Translations under genes and position numbers: made by a program
Source: CAVXSP01 sp963764505
GTDB lineage: Bacteria; Acidobacteriota; Vicinamibacteria; Vicinamibacterales; SCN-69-37
Reading direction: 5' to 3'
Assembly: GCA_963764505.1 (NCBI GenBank)
Contig: CAVXSP010000004.1
Span: forward strand, 1-64,000
Length of the DNA: 64,000 nucleotides
Part shown: piece by piece, positions 7,548 through 14,426 of the stretch
Position numbering within the stretch: the first letter of the stretch is position 1
How the letters are laid out: each line of letters opens with the position of its first letter
The notes under the pieces: generated by a model
Database searches by the model: none
What the model was told of the DNA's origin: nothing
The model's input: only the letters and a program-made list of their open reading frames with translations

Positions 7548-9458
7548 TCAGCCAGCCGTCTCGGGCGTCATGTCGGCGACCTTCCGCGGCCGCGAGTGCT
7601 TCCGAAGGCTGTCGATCGGAATCAGCCGGCCGTCGGACGGAATCACCAGCGCCGACGGCGGCTGGTCCTCGAGTGGCACGCCCTTGCGCGGGTTCGCATA
7701 GACGGCGTGCTTGCCGTGCTCGCGGTACCATTCGGCGACCGTGGCGTTCTGGTGCATCTTCTCGACGATCTGGCGCCAGCCGACGCCCGTGTTGTAGGCG
7801 CAGAAGGAGACTTCTCCCATCTGCGTGGCGTACGGAATGATGCACATCTCGGTGCGACGGAAGTCGTACGTCCACAGATCCTGGAACCACATGCCCGCGA
7901 CGAAGAGCACGAGCCACTCGTCGCTCTTCCGGTCGCCGCTGGCGGGCAGGCCCACGCCGCCGAGTGCGCCGCCGCTCTGCTTGTCGAACTTCCTGACGAG
8001 GTCGCCGAGCGTGAGCCCGTCGGGCGCGGCGAACGGCCGGTAGTTGCGGAGCAAGCTCAGGGCGATCTGCAGCTTGGTCATCGCAGGCCCGCGGCCGGCG
8101 TCCACGATGCGCCGCGCGTCGCCGAGCAACCGGTCCGTGTTGACGAGCTTGGTCAGCGGCACCCACTTCTTCGTCTTCTTGCTGACCATCAGCGCCGCGC
8201 CGACGCCGCAGTTCGGGTGGCAGCTGCACTTCATGGTGCCCCAGTCCTCGCCGGGGCCCTGGAGCATGTCGGTCAGATCGGCGAACGCCCCGGCGGCCGA
8301 GAGCGGGAACCAGTCCCGCAGCGGCTCGAACGCGCCGGTCTGCGCCTTCGCGTCGTGCGCGAGATGTGAGAGCGTGTAGCGCCGCGCGTGCCGCGTCTCG
8401 TCGTCGATCTCCTCGTCGCGGCCCGTGAACGAGACCGGCTGAAACGAGACGAAGCTGATCTTGTCGCAGTTGTCGAGCGCGAACTTGATGATCGGCCCGA
8501 TCTGATGGTTGTTGACGGTATTGACGATCGTCGCGACGAGGGCGATGTCGATGCCCGCCCGCGAAAGGTTCTCGATGGCGCGCAGCTTCACGTCGAAGAG
8601 GTTGCCCACCTTGCGATGCGAGTTGGCCAATTCGCCGACGCCGTCGAACTGCAGGTAGGCCGTGCGCAGGCCGGCCGCCTTGGCGGCCATCGCGAAGTCG
8701 GGATCCTGCGCGAAGCGGATGCCGTTGGTCGCCGCCTGGGCGGCGAAGTAGCCGACCTGACGGGCGTAGGCCACCGACTCGAGGAAGATCGGCGAGAGCG
8801 TCGGCTCGCCGCCCGAGAACTGCACCGTCAGCTGCCGGCGCGGCTTGACGCTCACCGCGTCGTCGAGCAGCTTCTTGACGTCGTCGAGCGTCAGCTCGTG
8901 GACGTACCCGACCTGGTTGGCGTCCATGAAGCACGGGTCGCACATCATGTTGCAGCGGTTCGTCAGGTCGATCGTGAGCACCGACCCGCGTCCGTACTTG
9001 ATCGACGACGTGCCGTGGTCGTGCAGCGACGTCAGCGCCTCGAAGTCCCGTCCGGGGAACTGCGATTCGATCCGCTTCAGAAACGCGGGATCGATCGCGA
9101 GGACGTCGCGAAAGGTGCCGTGCTTCTCGCACGTCTTCTCGATCCGGACGACGCCGTCCTCTTCGAAGATGCGGGCGGGAATCTCGCCGACGCGGCTGGT
9201 CCGCAGGATGTCGTGGCTGTCGAGCCCGCTGAGGATGCGCGTGCGCGCCTCGCGGACGCAATCGGGGCAGAGCGAATCGGTCGTGCGGGGCCAGCCAAGC
9301 GCCGGCGACGTCTTTTCCCGACTCTTGAGCAGCGCGCGCGGCGCCCACTTCGGCTGGAAGCTCTGCGGGGCCTTGAGGCGATTGAGCGCCTGAACGGCGA
9401 CCCATCCCACCGTCGCCGCGCCGGTCAGCAGAGACTCAGCGGCCCGCCTGACAATCAT
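7548..9458 (-). CDS. Radical SAM protein, Tes / membrane-spanning lipid synthase-like
   Basis: A 636-residue protein. The N-terminus has a hydrophobic stretch (about residues 10-25), then a zinc-knuckle or rubredoxin-like module: CPDC at 64-67, IPARIFEEDG at about 93-102, and KTCEKHG around Cys110. The radical SAM cluster motif is Cys169, Cys173, Cys176 (CNMMCDPC), followed by GGEP at 216-219. Later cysteine groups (KCSCHPNCG; EMCIIPYAT and SFCAYNT near the C-terminus) suggest auxiliary iron-sulfur clusters. This order and wording match what I recall of the archaeal tetraether synthase (Tes) family and bacterial relatives that join two acyl tails C-C. The ATG at 9458 follows GGAGG well. It converges on the ketosynthase operon with a 25-nt gap. 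The family is likely; activity as a tail-to-tail coupler is inferred. Confidence 0.72.
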   Translation of the reverse strand: MIVRRAAESLLTGAATVGWVAVQALNRLKAPQSFQPKWAPRALLKSREKTSPALGWPRTTDSLCPDCVREARTRILSGLDSHDILRTSRVGEIPARIFEEDGVVRIEKTCEKHGTFRDVLAIDPAFLKRIESQFPGRDFEALTSLHDHGTSSIKYGRGSVLTIDLTNRCNMMCDPCFMDANQVGYVHELTLDDVKKLLDDAVSVKPRRQLTVQFSGGEPTLSPIFLESVAYARQVGYFAAQAATNGIRFAQDPDFAMAAKAAGLRTAYLQFDGVGELANSHRKVGNLFDVKLRAIENLSRAGIDIALVATIVNTVNNHQIGPIIKFALDNCDKISFVSFQPVSFTGRDEEIDDETRHARRYTLSHLAHDAKAQTGAFEPLRDWFPLSAAGAFADLTDMLQGPGEDWGTMKCSCHPNCGVGAALMVSKKTKKWVPLTKLVNTDRLLGDARRIVDAGRGPAMTKLQIALSLLRNYRPFAAPDGLTLGDLVRKFDKQSGGALGGVGLPASGDRKSDEWLVLFVAGMWFQDLWTYDFRRTEMCIIPYATQMGEVSFCAYNTGVGWRQIVEKMHQNATVAEWYREHGKHAVYANPRKGVPLEDQPPSALVIPSDGRLIPIDSLRKHSRPRKVADMTPETAG

Positions 9459-9524
9459 TCCCCCTCCGTGCCCATCCCCCCGCAACACGCGGCCGGGTGG
9501 TCCTGTGGTTCCGTCGGTCGCGAG

Positions 9525-9541
9525 CCGCCTATTATAGGCGG
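9525..9541 (-). promoter_or_regulatory. Palindromic promoter/operator with consensus -10 box
   Basis: A perfect inverted repeat with 8-bp arms (CCGCCTAT and ATAGGCGG) around one central base. Read on the minus strand it contains TATAAT exactly (9536-9531), about 70 nt upstream of the radical SAM start. A -10 hexamer buried in a perfect palindrome is typical of a repressor site that blocks polymerase. No good -35 is present. Confidence 0.5.
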
Positions 9542-9752
9542 TCCCCCAATCTGAGTCGGCAGCGACCGGGCGCGTACGGCGTCCGAGCGCGGGACAACCC
9601 CAGGATCTCCATCCAACCGTCAATCGGCGGCAGTTCGGGATTCTTTTCGCGGAGCCGGGCGAGCTCCTGGCCCCCGGCAGTGGGCGGGACCGGTTCCGGC
9701 GCTGCGTGCGGTCGGAGGGTTCTTGCCGAGAGGGCGGTGTTCCGCCGCTGAC

Positions 9753-11111
9753 TCAGCGCACGACGTCGAAGTGCGCCATCATCCCGGCGGCGTGATGCTC
9801 CAGGATGTGGCAGTGATACATCCATCTGCCGGGCCGGTCGTCTGGCATCCAGGCGATGCGGACGCTGCCGAACGCCGGCACGTTCACAGTGTCTTCCCAC
9901 GAGAGGAAATCGGGCGGCGTGCCGTTCACCTCCAGCACCTGGAAGAAGAAGCCATGCAGGTGGAAGGGATGATGCACCGGCGAGCGGTTGAGCACGTCCC
10001 AGATCTGCAGTTCCCCGACCCGAACGGGTTCGGCCTGGTGATGCTGCTCGTGGTTGATGTTGAACTCGACACCGTGCTTCAGCCCCAGGCTGAACCCGAG
10101 GCGCACGGTGCGATTGGGGGTGACGAGGCCGGTCACCAGCGGATCGATCTCCCGCAGCCGGTCCGGAAGTCGTGCCCTGGATGCCGCGGCGGCTCCTACC
10201 CGCACTGTGGCGAACAGCTCCGGCTTCCGGTGAGCCTTGAACGATCCCCGGTTGAACGGCAGGCTCTCGACGCGCAGCCTTTCGCCCTCGGTGAACGGGC
10301 CGATGGCGATCTCGGCGCGATCCGCGGCGGCGAGCAGCACCTCGGTGGCGGTGACTGGCGAGGGAATCAAGCCGCCGTCGGTGCCGATGATCCTGAAGGG
10401 CCGGCCGCTCACCGAGAAGAGCACATAGCGTGCGCTGGCAGCATTGACGATGCGCCAGCGCTCGGTCTGGCCCGCCGCCATCAGGATGTCGGGCTCCTGT
10501 TTGCCGTTCACCAGGCGAGTGCTTCCCTCGCGGCCGTCATGCGACTCGAGCCACCGGCCAGGCGGCTTGATCTCGCCGTTCTTCTCCAGTTCGACGTCGT
10601 CCAGCACCAGGATCCGATCGGCATCGAACACCGGCTCCTCTGGCGCGCGCACGATCAGCGCGCCGTAGAGGCCGCGCTCGAGCTGCACCGTCTCGTTGAA
10701 GTGGGAGTGATACCAGAAGGTCCCGGCGTCCGGCAGGCGGAACCGGTAGGTGAAGGTCTCGCCCGGACCAACCGGCCGTTGCACCCTCTCTGTCCCGTCC
10801 ATGGCTGCTGGGATCCGGAGCCCGTGCCAGTGCACGACGGTCGGTTCGGGAAGACGGTTGGCGAGGGTGATCTCGAGTACGTCGCCCACGGTGGCTTCGA
10901 GAGTGGGACCCGGAACCGTTCCATTGAAGCCCCACGCGCGAGTGGAGACGCCCGGCACGAATTCCCAGTCGATCTCGCGAGCGTCGATCTCGACTGTCAC
11001 GACCCGGCGTCCCGGGTCGGGCTGCGCCGCGGCGCTGGCCTCGGCGTACGCGGCGGCGCGCTCCTCTCCGCCGGAGGAGGCGGTATGGGCGTCGTGGCCG
11101 TGGTCGGTCAT
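9753..11111 (-). CDS. Multicopper oxidase, laccase-like
   Basis: A 452-residue cupredoxin-type oxidase with all four copper-binding motifs. HWHG is at 94-97 and WYHSH at 133-137. HPFHLHG and HCHILEHHAAGMM near the C-terminus give type 1, 2 and 3 copper ligands, with the axial Met of a type 1 site. Such enzymes oxidise phenolics or Cu(I) with four-electron reduction of O2. The N-terminus (MTDHGHDAH, then an Ala/Glu-rich stretch) has no recognisable Sec or Tat signal, unusual for the family. Either the start lies further upstream or the enzyme is exported without a clear leader. It is a stand-alone gene, and no copper efflux gene is adjacent. Confidence 0.88.
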   Translation of the reverse strand: MTDHGHDAHTASSGGEERAAAYAEASAAAQPDPGRRVVTVEIDAREIDWEFVPGVSTRAWGFNGTVPGPTLEATVGDVLEITLANRLPEPTVVHWHGLRIPAAMDGTERVQRPVGPGETFTYRFRLPDAGTFWYHSHFNETVQLERGLYGALIVRAPEEPVFDADRILVLDDVELEKNGEIKPPGRWLESHDGREGSTRLVNGKQEPDILMAAGQTERWRIVNAASARYVLFSVSGRPFRIIGTDGGLIPSPVTATEVLLAAADRAEIAIGPFTEGERLRVESLPFNRGSFKAHRKPELFATVRVGAAAASRARLPDRLREIDPLVTGLVTPNRTVRLGFSLGLKHGVEFNINHEQHHQAEPVRVGELQIWDVLNRSPVHHPFHLHGFFFQVLEVNGTPPDFLSWEDTVNVPAFGSVRIAWMPDDRPGRWMYHCHILEHHAAGMMAHFDVVR

Positions 11112-11476
11112 CAGTTCCTGCGACGCGGAATTGTAACCCCGCCCGAGCGTCCACCGAAGCGTGGAGTCAGATGCTTCCGCCCGGTGGTGACGCGCTTATA
11201 GCCCATGGACAGCATTGCAGTCCGTCGAGCGATGTCGCTGACGCCACCGGACTCCCGCGCCCAGGCAAGCTAAGGAGAGTTTCGTGGTGATTCTCGAATG
11301 ATTTGCGGTGCTCGCGAGAGGGTGTGACCAATTCTGTGACCACTCGAGCGGCGATGCGCCGTCGCTCACGGCGAGCGACGGCGACGAGGCGTCGAACTCG
11401 ATCGTGACGAAACGGTCCGCGCGTGATCGCACTGACGCAGATGCCAAGCGGCGTGTGGTCCGAATCCCAGAGCGGT
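11112..11476. other. Intergenic stretch without a supported gene
   Basis: 365 bp between the multicopper oxidase start and the small CxxC gene. It contains a strong hairpin at 11357-11383. Short open frames on both strands have no recognisable motif or ribosome site. The promoter of the oxidase should lie in the left half, but I see no convincing boxes. Confidence 0.6.
11357..11383. terminator. GC-rich hairpin downstream of the higBA operon
   Basis: Perfect 11-bp arms (CGCCGTCGCTC and its complement) with a 5-nt loop. It lies about 94 nt past the stop of the small CxxC gene in the direction of its transcription. No T-tract follows on either strand, so it is a weak or factor-assisted terminator candidate, or simply an RNA-stabilising stem. 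Confidence 0.4.
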
Positions 11477-11632
11477 TCATAACAGTTCGACCGTTACGTC
11501 TTCAGATCGAATCCGTCGCGGAGCTTTGAGTCCCTTCAGACGAATCAGTTTGGCTCGGCGCTCGTCCTTGTGCGGCTTGCACCAGAGGCAGCCGGATCGC
11601 TGGTGCTTCGGTCGTCGACGTTTGTGGTGCAC
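11477..11632 (-). CDS. Small basic CxxC protein, third gene of the higBA operon
   Basis: A 51-residue, strongly basic protein starting VHHKRRRPK and containing SGCLWCKPHK (Cys15, Cys18). Small conserved bacterial proteins with a basic N-terminus and a GCLxCKPH motif are widespread in my recollection, but I know of no assigned function. The GTG start has a near-perfect AGGAGG 9 nt upstream, good evidence that it is translated. It follows higA by 49 nt on the same strand, so it probably shares the toxin-antitoxin transcript. The CxxC pair could bind a metal, and the basic tail suggests RNA or ribosome contact; both are guesses. Confidence 0.65.
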   Translation of the reverse strand: MHHKRRRPKHQRSGCLWCKPHKDERRAKLIRLKGLKAPRRIRSEDVTVELL

Positions 11633-11681
11633 GTGAATCGTCCTCCTGTGACCGCCAGAACTGCCACGCGCCGGAAGAACC

Positions 11682-11987
11682 CTACGCAGCCTCGCGCGGA
11701 TGCACGTCCCGTTTGATCCGGTCTGCTAATGCGCGCGTGGCGACATCGAGATCGTACGCAGCCTGCAGGTTCATCCAGAACTGCGGCGTCATGGCGAAGT
11801 AGCGCGCCAGGCGCAACGCGGTGTCCGCCGTGATGCTCCGGCGGCCGTTCACGATCTCGCTCATCCTGGTGACAGGCACCCGCAGGTCGCGGGAGAGGCC
11901 GTTGATGCTCAGCCCAAGCGGTGCCATGAGATCCTCTCGTAGGACCTCTCCGGGATGCACCGGCGGTAGTCGGCGACTCTTCGCCAT
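11682..11987 (-). CDS. higA: HigA-family antitoxin
   Basis: A 101-residue XRE-type helix-turn-helix protein of the addiction-module antitoxin family. Its HPGEVLRED opening, SINGLSRDLRVPVTRMSEIVNGRRSI helix-turn-helix region and TPQFWMNLQ segment are diagnostic. It neutralises HigB and represses its own operon by binding the upstream palindrome. Two ATGs are adjacent. The second (11987) has better spacing (5 nt) from AGGAGG at 11998-11993. The toxin gene comes first, the reversed order typical of higBA. Confidence 0.9.
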   Translation of the reverse strand: MAKSRRLPPVHPGEVLREDLMAPLGLSINGLSRDLRVPVTRMSEIVNGRRSITADTALRLARYFAMTPQFWMNLQAAYDLDVATRALADRIKRDVHPREAA

Positions 11988-12001
11988 CATTTCCTCCTGC
12001 G

Positions 12002-12280
12002 CTAGTGATAGTCCACGATCTCCACATCATCCGCGTCCCCGTCGTGCCAGACGAAACAGATGCGGTACTGATCGTTGACCCGAATGCTGTGTTGGCCGCG
12101 CCGGTCGCCTGCGAGCGCCTCGAGCCGGTTACCAGGAAACGCCGCCAGGTCGCGGAGTTCTCGAGCCGCGTGTAGCTGCTGCAGCTTCCGCTGGGCGACC
12201 CGCGCCACGCGCTGTAACCGGCGGCTGAACTTGCCGGAGAATAGCGCCTCGGCTTCGGGGTCCTTGAACGACCGAATCAC
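12002..12280 (-). CDS. higB: HigB/RelE-family ribosome-dependent mRNA interferase toxin
   Basis: A 92-residue RelE-fold toxin: IRSFKD opening, LQQLHAAREL helix, FPGNRLEAL, then the catalytic-strand motif QHSIRVNDQYRICFVW and the C-terminal VEIVDYH. This matches HigB proteins that cut mRNA on the ribosome. The GTG start follows GGAG with a 5-nt gap. The antitoxin gene begins 14 nt after its stop. The palindrome 12 nt upstream is the probable operator. A chromosomal copy beside a tRNA fits a mobile-element remnant or genomic stability role. Confidence 0.9.
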   Translation of the reverse strand: MIRSFKDPEAEALFSGKFSRRLQRVARVAQRKLQQLHAARELRDLAAFPGNRLEALAGDRRGQHSIRVNDQYRICFVWHDGDADDVEIVDYH

Positions 12281-12292
12281 CTGAACTCCAGG

Positions 12293-12313
12293 GTATAACG
12301 CCGTGCGTTATAC
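12293..12313. promoter_or_regulatory. higBA operator palindrome
   Basis: A perfect inverted repeat: 9-bp arm GTATAACGC, 3-nt centre CGT, 9-bp arm GCGTTATAC. It ends 12 nt upstream of the higB GTG. On the minus strand it holds TATAAC and TATACC hexamers, and TTGACG abuts it (12318-12313, 15 nt before TATACC). It therefore overlaps the likely promoter, as expected for HigA autorepression. Confidence 0.75.
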
Positions 12314-12960
12314 GTCAAGCAGTATGGCCATGCACGCCTCAAGTTCGTCCTATGAGCAAATCACGCGTCGATCTCCAGCGGGACGTTCAGACCCAGCTTC
12401 CAAGCGGGCGCATCGGGCGCCTTGGCTCGCGCGAGGCTTGCCACGACGCGAACGGACGGGTCGAGTGGTTTGAATGACTTCGCCTTCAGAGCGAGCGGAC
12501 GCAAGCTGGCAGCCTGACGACTGTGCTTGAAGTGGTCGAGGAGATAGCCGAGGCGATCTTCGAGGTTCTTCGGCGAGCTGCTACGATTTAACCAGGAGCC
12601 AGGTGGGCTGTCCGATTCTCCTTGGGCGGGCGGGAACGAGGAGGGGACCTCCGTGAGCATGCACACGGCCTGAGTCCCGATGTCTCGACCGGATCGACAT
12701 GCCGCCTTTCCAGAGGGAGGACTTCACTGGCCGTGCGCCGGCCCCTGGCAAAGGCGAACCCGACGACGTTCGCCAATTCGCCCGCCCTCTTGCGGCCATC
12801 GTCGGCAGTTTCCGTCGCTGCCAGCGTCGCGCAGACGGCCAGCGCCTTCAGTGCGTCTCGAATGCCACCCGTCAGCAGGGACGGCGACGCGAACCCAGTG
12901 CGGCGCGGCAGGAATTCGGCCCGCGCATTGCAATCTCGTTGCAAACGCTCAGGCGAAAAG
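12314..12960. other. Gene-poor stretch between higB and tRNA-Pro
   Basis: About 650 bp with no gene I can support. A minus-strand frame at 12361-12666 (101 codons) and another reading through 12600-12930 have protein-like composition (NLEDRLGYLLDHF; GELANVVGFAFARG) but no recognisable family and no good ribosome site. They may be remnants of one interrupted gene. A position beside a tRNA is where integrated elements decay. Confidence 0.4.
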
Positions 12961-13037
12961 TGGTCGGGGCGACTGGATTCGAACCAGCGACCCCCTGCGC
13001 CCAAGGCAGGTGCGCTACCAGGCTGCGCTACGCCCCG
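12961..13037 (-). tRNA. tRNA-Pro (anticodon TGG)
   Basis: A 77-nt cloverleaf on the minus strand. Acceptor arms are CGGGGCG and CGCCCCG, the D-loop contains AGCGCAGCCTGGTAGCGC, the anticodon stem CCTGC/GCAGG encloses the loop CTTGGGC, and the T-arm contains GGTTCGAATCC. The discriminator base is A and the terminal CCA is encoded. This is the UGG-reading proline tRNA. Flanking DNA on its 3' side (the higBA side) is gene-poor, which is compatible with past integration there. Confidence 0.96.
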
Positions 13038-13075
13038 ACTCGAAGACTCCTCATCATACTGCCTCGGCCGGGCGC

Positions 13076-13684
13076 TCACGGCTTCGACGCGTGCCCTTCC
13101 GCCATCTCACGCGTGACCTCGAGCAGCCCGTTCACCAGCACGTGCGCGCCCGAGCCGACCCCCAGCGTCCAGTACCGCCGGAACCACCGGCGCGCGTGCT
13201 CGTCGGTGGTCGCCGTGCGCATGACGCCGGTCAGCAGCGTCCGGCCGTCGCCGACCGCGCGAACCGAGAGCGCGTAGACCGTCTTGGCATACCCAGGCTC
13301 GCGGAACTCGCGGAAGCCGTCGGCCGAGACCCGGGCATATTCGATCACAGGCCGCCAGAACTTGCCGACCAGACCCAACGCGAGCTCGTCGCGCGGACGT
13401 TCGCCAAGCAGGATCCATCCGCCCTGATCCTGCGGGAGCGTCGGCGTGTCGCGCAGCCGGAGTCGTGCGGGCGCGGGCGGGGGCGCCTCGCCATGCAGGA
13501 GATGGGCCGCCAGCTCTGGCAGAAGACGCAGCGCGCCCAGCGCCCCGACCAGCGGCCGACGCCGGCCCACCTCGATCAGGTCGACCTCCATCAAGGCCTC
13601 CCACGTCGTCGTGACGTCCGCATCAACCGTCGTCGCCACGGCATCCGAAACGTCGAACACCGGAAGAAAGTCATCGACCAGCAT
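13076..13684 (-). CDS. SRPBCC/START-like hypothetical protein
   Basis: A 202-residue soluble protein without a signal peptide. The layout DADVTTTWEALMEVDL, ILLGERPRDELALGLVGKFW, FREFREPGYAK and LTGVMRTATTD resembles SRPBCC ligand-binding folds (hydrophobic-cavity helix-grip proteins). The ATG at 13684 follows GGGAGGGG closely and is preferred over an in-frame GTG 24 nt upstream. It lies just downstream of the CPBP protease gene on the same strand and may share its transcript. Ligand and role are unknown. Confidence 0.65.
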   Translation of the reverse strand: MLVDDFLPVFDVSDAVATTVDADVTTTWEALMEVDLIEVGRRRPLVGALGALRLLPELAAHLLHGEAPPPAPARLRLRDTPTLPQDQGGWILLGERPRDELALGLVGKFWRPVIEYARVSADGFREFREPGYAKTVYALSVRAVGDGRTLLTGVMRTATTDEHARRWFRRYWTLGVGSGAHVLVNGLLEVTREMAEGHASKP

Positions 13685-13736
13685 CGTCCCCTCCCCGCAC
13701 GAGTCCACTCGCCGCCTCGACCGCCGGCCCGGCGCG

Positions 13737-14399
13737 TCAGGCCGCCCGTCCGCGGCGCGACTCCCCTGCGAACCGCCGGCGCTCGACCGCGGCCACCGCC
13801 GCGACGAGGATCCAGACCGCGGCCGCGAGCGCGAAAGAATAGATCAAGAGATCCGCCCCCGCGATGTCGAGCGGATTGAGAACGAGCAGGCTGGCGGTGA
13901 GGCTCGCGTGCATGAGCATCGCCAGCACAACGCTGCGCGTGTGGTCGTACACCCAGACCATCAGGATCCGGAACGCCGTGAGATATCCCACGAACACGCT
14001 GACGGCGGTCGCCGCCAGAAAGATCGGTACGGCAAGCTCGCCGGAGGCGGCGCGGCTCGACCAGACGTTCGGCAGCAGATGCCAGGCGCTCCACCAGACA
14101 CCGATGATGAGCCCCGCCGGCAGCGGACGGCGTCGGCATCCGAGCGCCGGAGTCGCGAACCCCGTCCAGCCCAGTTCCTCGAAGACGCCGGCCGACGCGC
14201 CGACCGCGAGCCCCACGAGGAGCACGGACATCGCAATCAACGCGTACGCGAATCGCGGATCGCTCCCCGGCGTCGTCCCACGCATCCCGCCCGCTCCGCC
14301 GATGGCCAGCAGCGCGCCGCCCCAGGAGATCGCGAACGTCAGCGCGAAATAGGCAGTCACCGGGCGCGCCGTAAGCACCCTCCTGATGAACGACCGCAT
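13737..14399 (-). CDS. CPBP-family intramembrane metalloprotease
   Basis: A 220-residue polytopic membrane protein (about six helices) of the CAAX protease / bacteriocin-processing family. Conserved elements: the EELGWTGF glutamate pair near residue 75, a tryptophan-histidine motif (WWSAWHLLP) in the middle, and the C-terminal MHAS histidine. These place metal ligands inside the membrane. Bacterial members process prenylated or small peptides or act in stress signalling. It lies between a serine hydrolase and an SRPBCC gene on the same strand, so the three may be one transcript. Substrate unknown. Confidence 0.85.
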   Translation of the reverse strand: MRSFIRRVLTARPVTAYFALTFAISWGGALLAIGGAGGMRGTTPGSDPRFAYALIAMSVLLVGLAVGASAGVFEELGWTGFATPALGCRRRPLPAGLIIGVWWSAWHLLPNVWSSRAASGELAVPIFLAATAVSVFVGYLTAFRILMVWVYDHTRSVVLAMLMHASLTASLLVLNPLDIAGADLLIYSFALAAAVWILVAAVAAVERRRFAGESRRGRAA

Positions 14400-14426
14400 G
14401 GACGACCTCCCGTTCGCGTCGAACGA

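Noticed and set aside
1..9458. A complete aryl polyene cluster
   Set aside because: No dehydratase, acyltransferase, ammonia-lyase or LolA-like gene is visible. Only part of the set is present, so the product class stays open.
11196..11480. Remnant of an integrase upstream of the multicopper oxidase
   Set aside because: A NWSHP-like string looked familiar, but there are no catalytic Arg/His/Tyr motifs to support it.
12622..13116. Protein-coding frames over the tRNA-Pro
   Set aside because: They merely translate the tRNA in the wrong sense; the cloverleaf explains the sequence.
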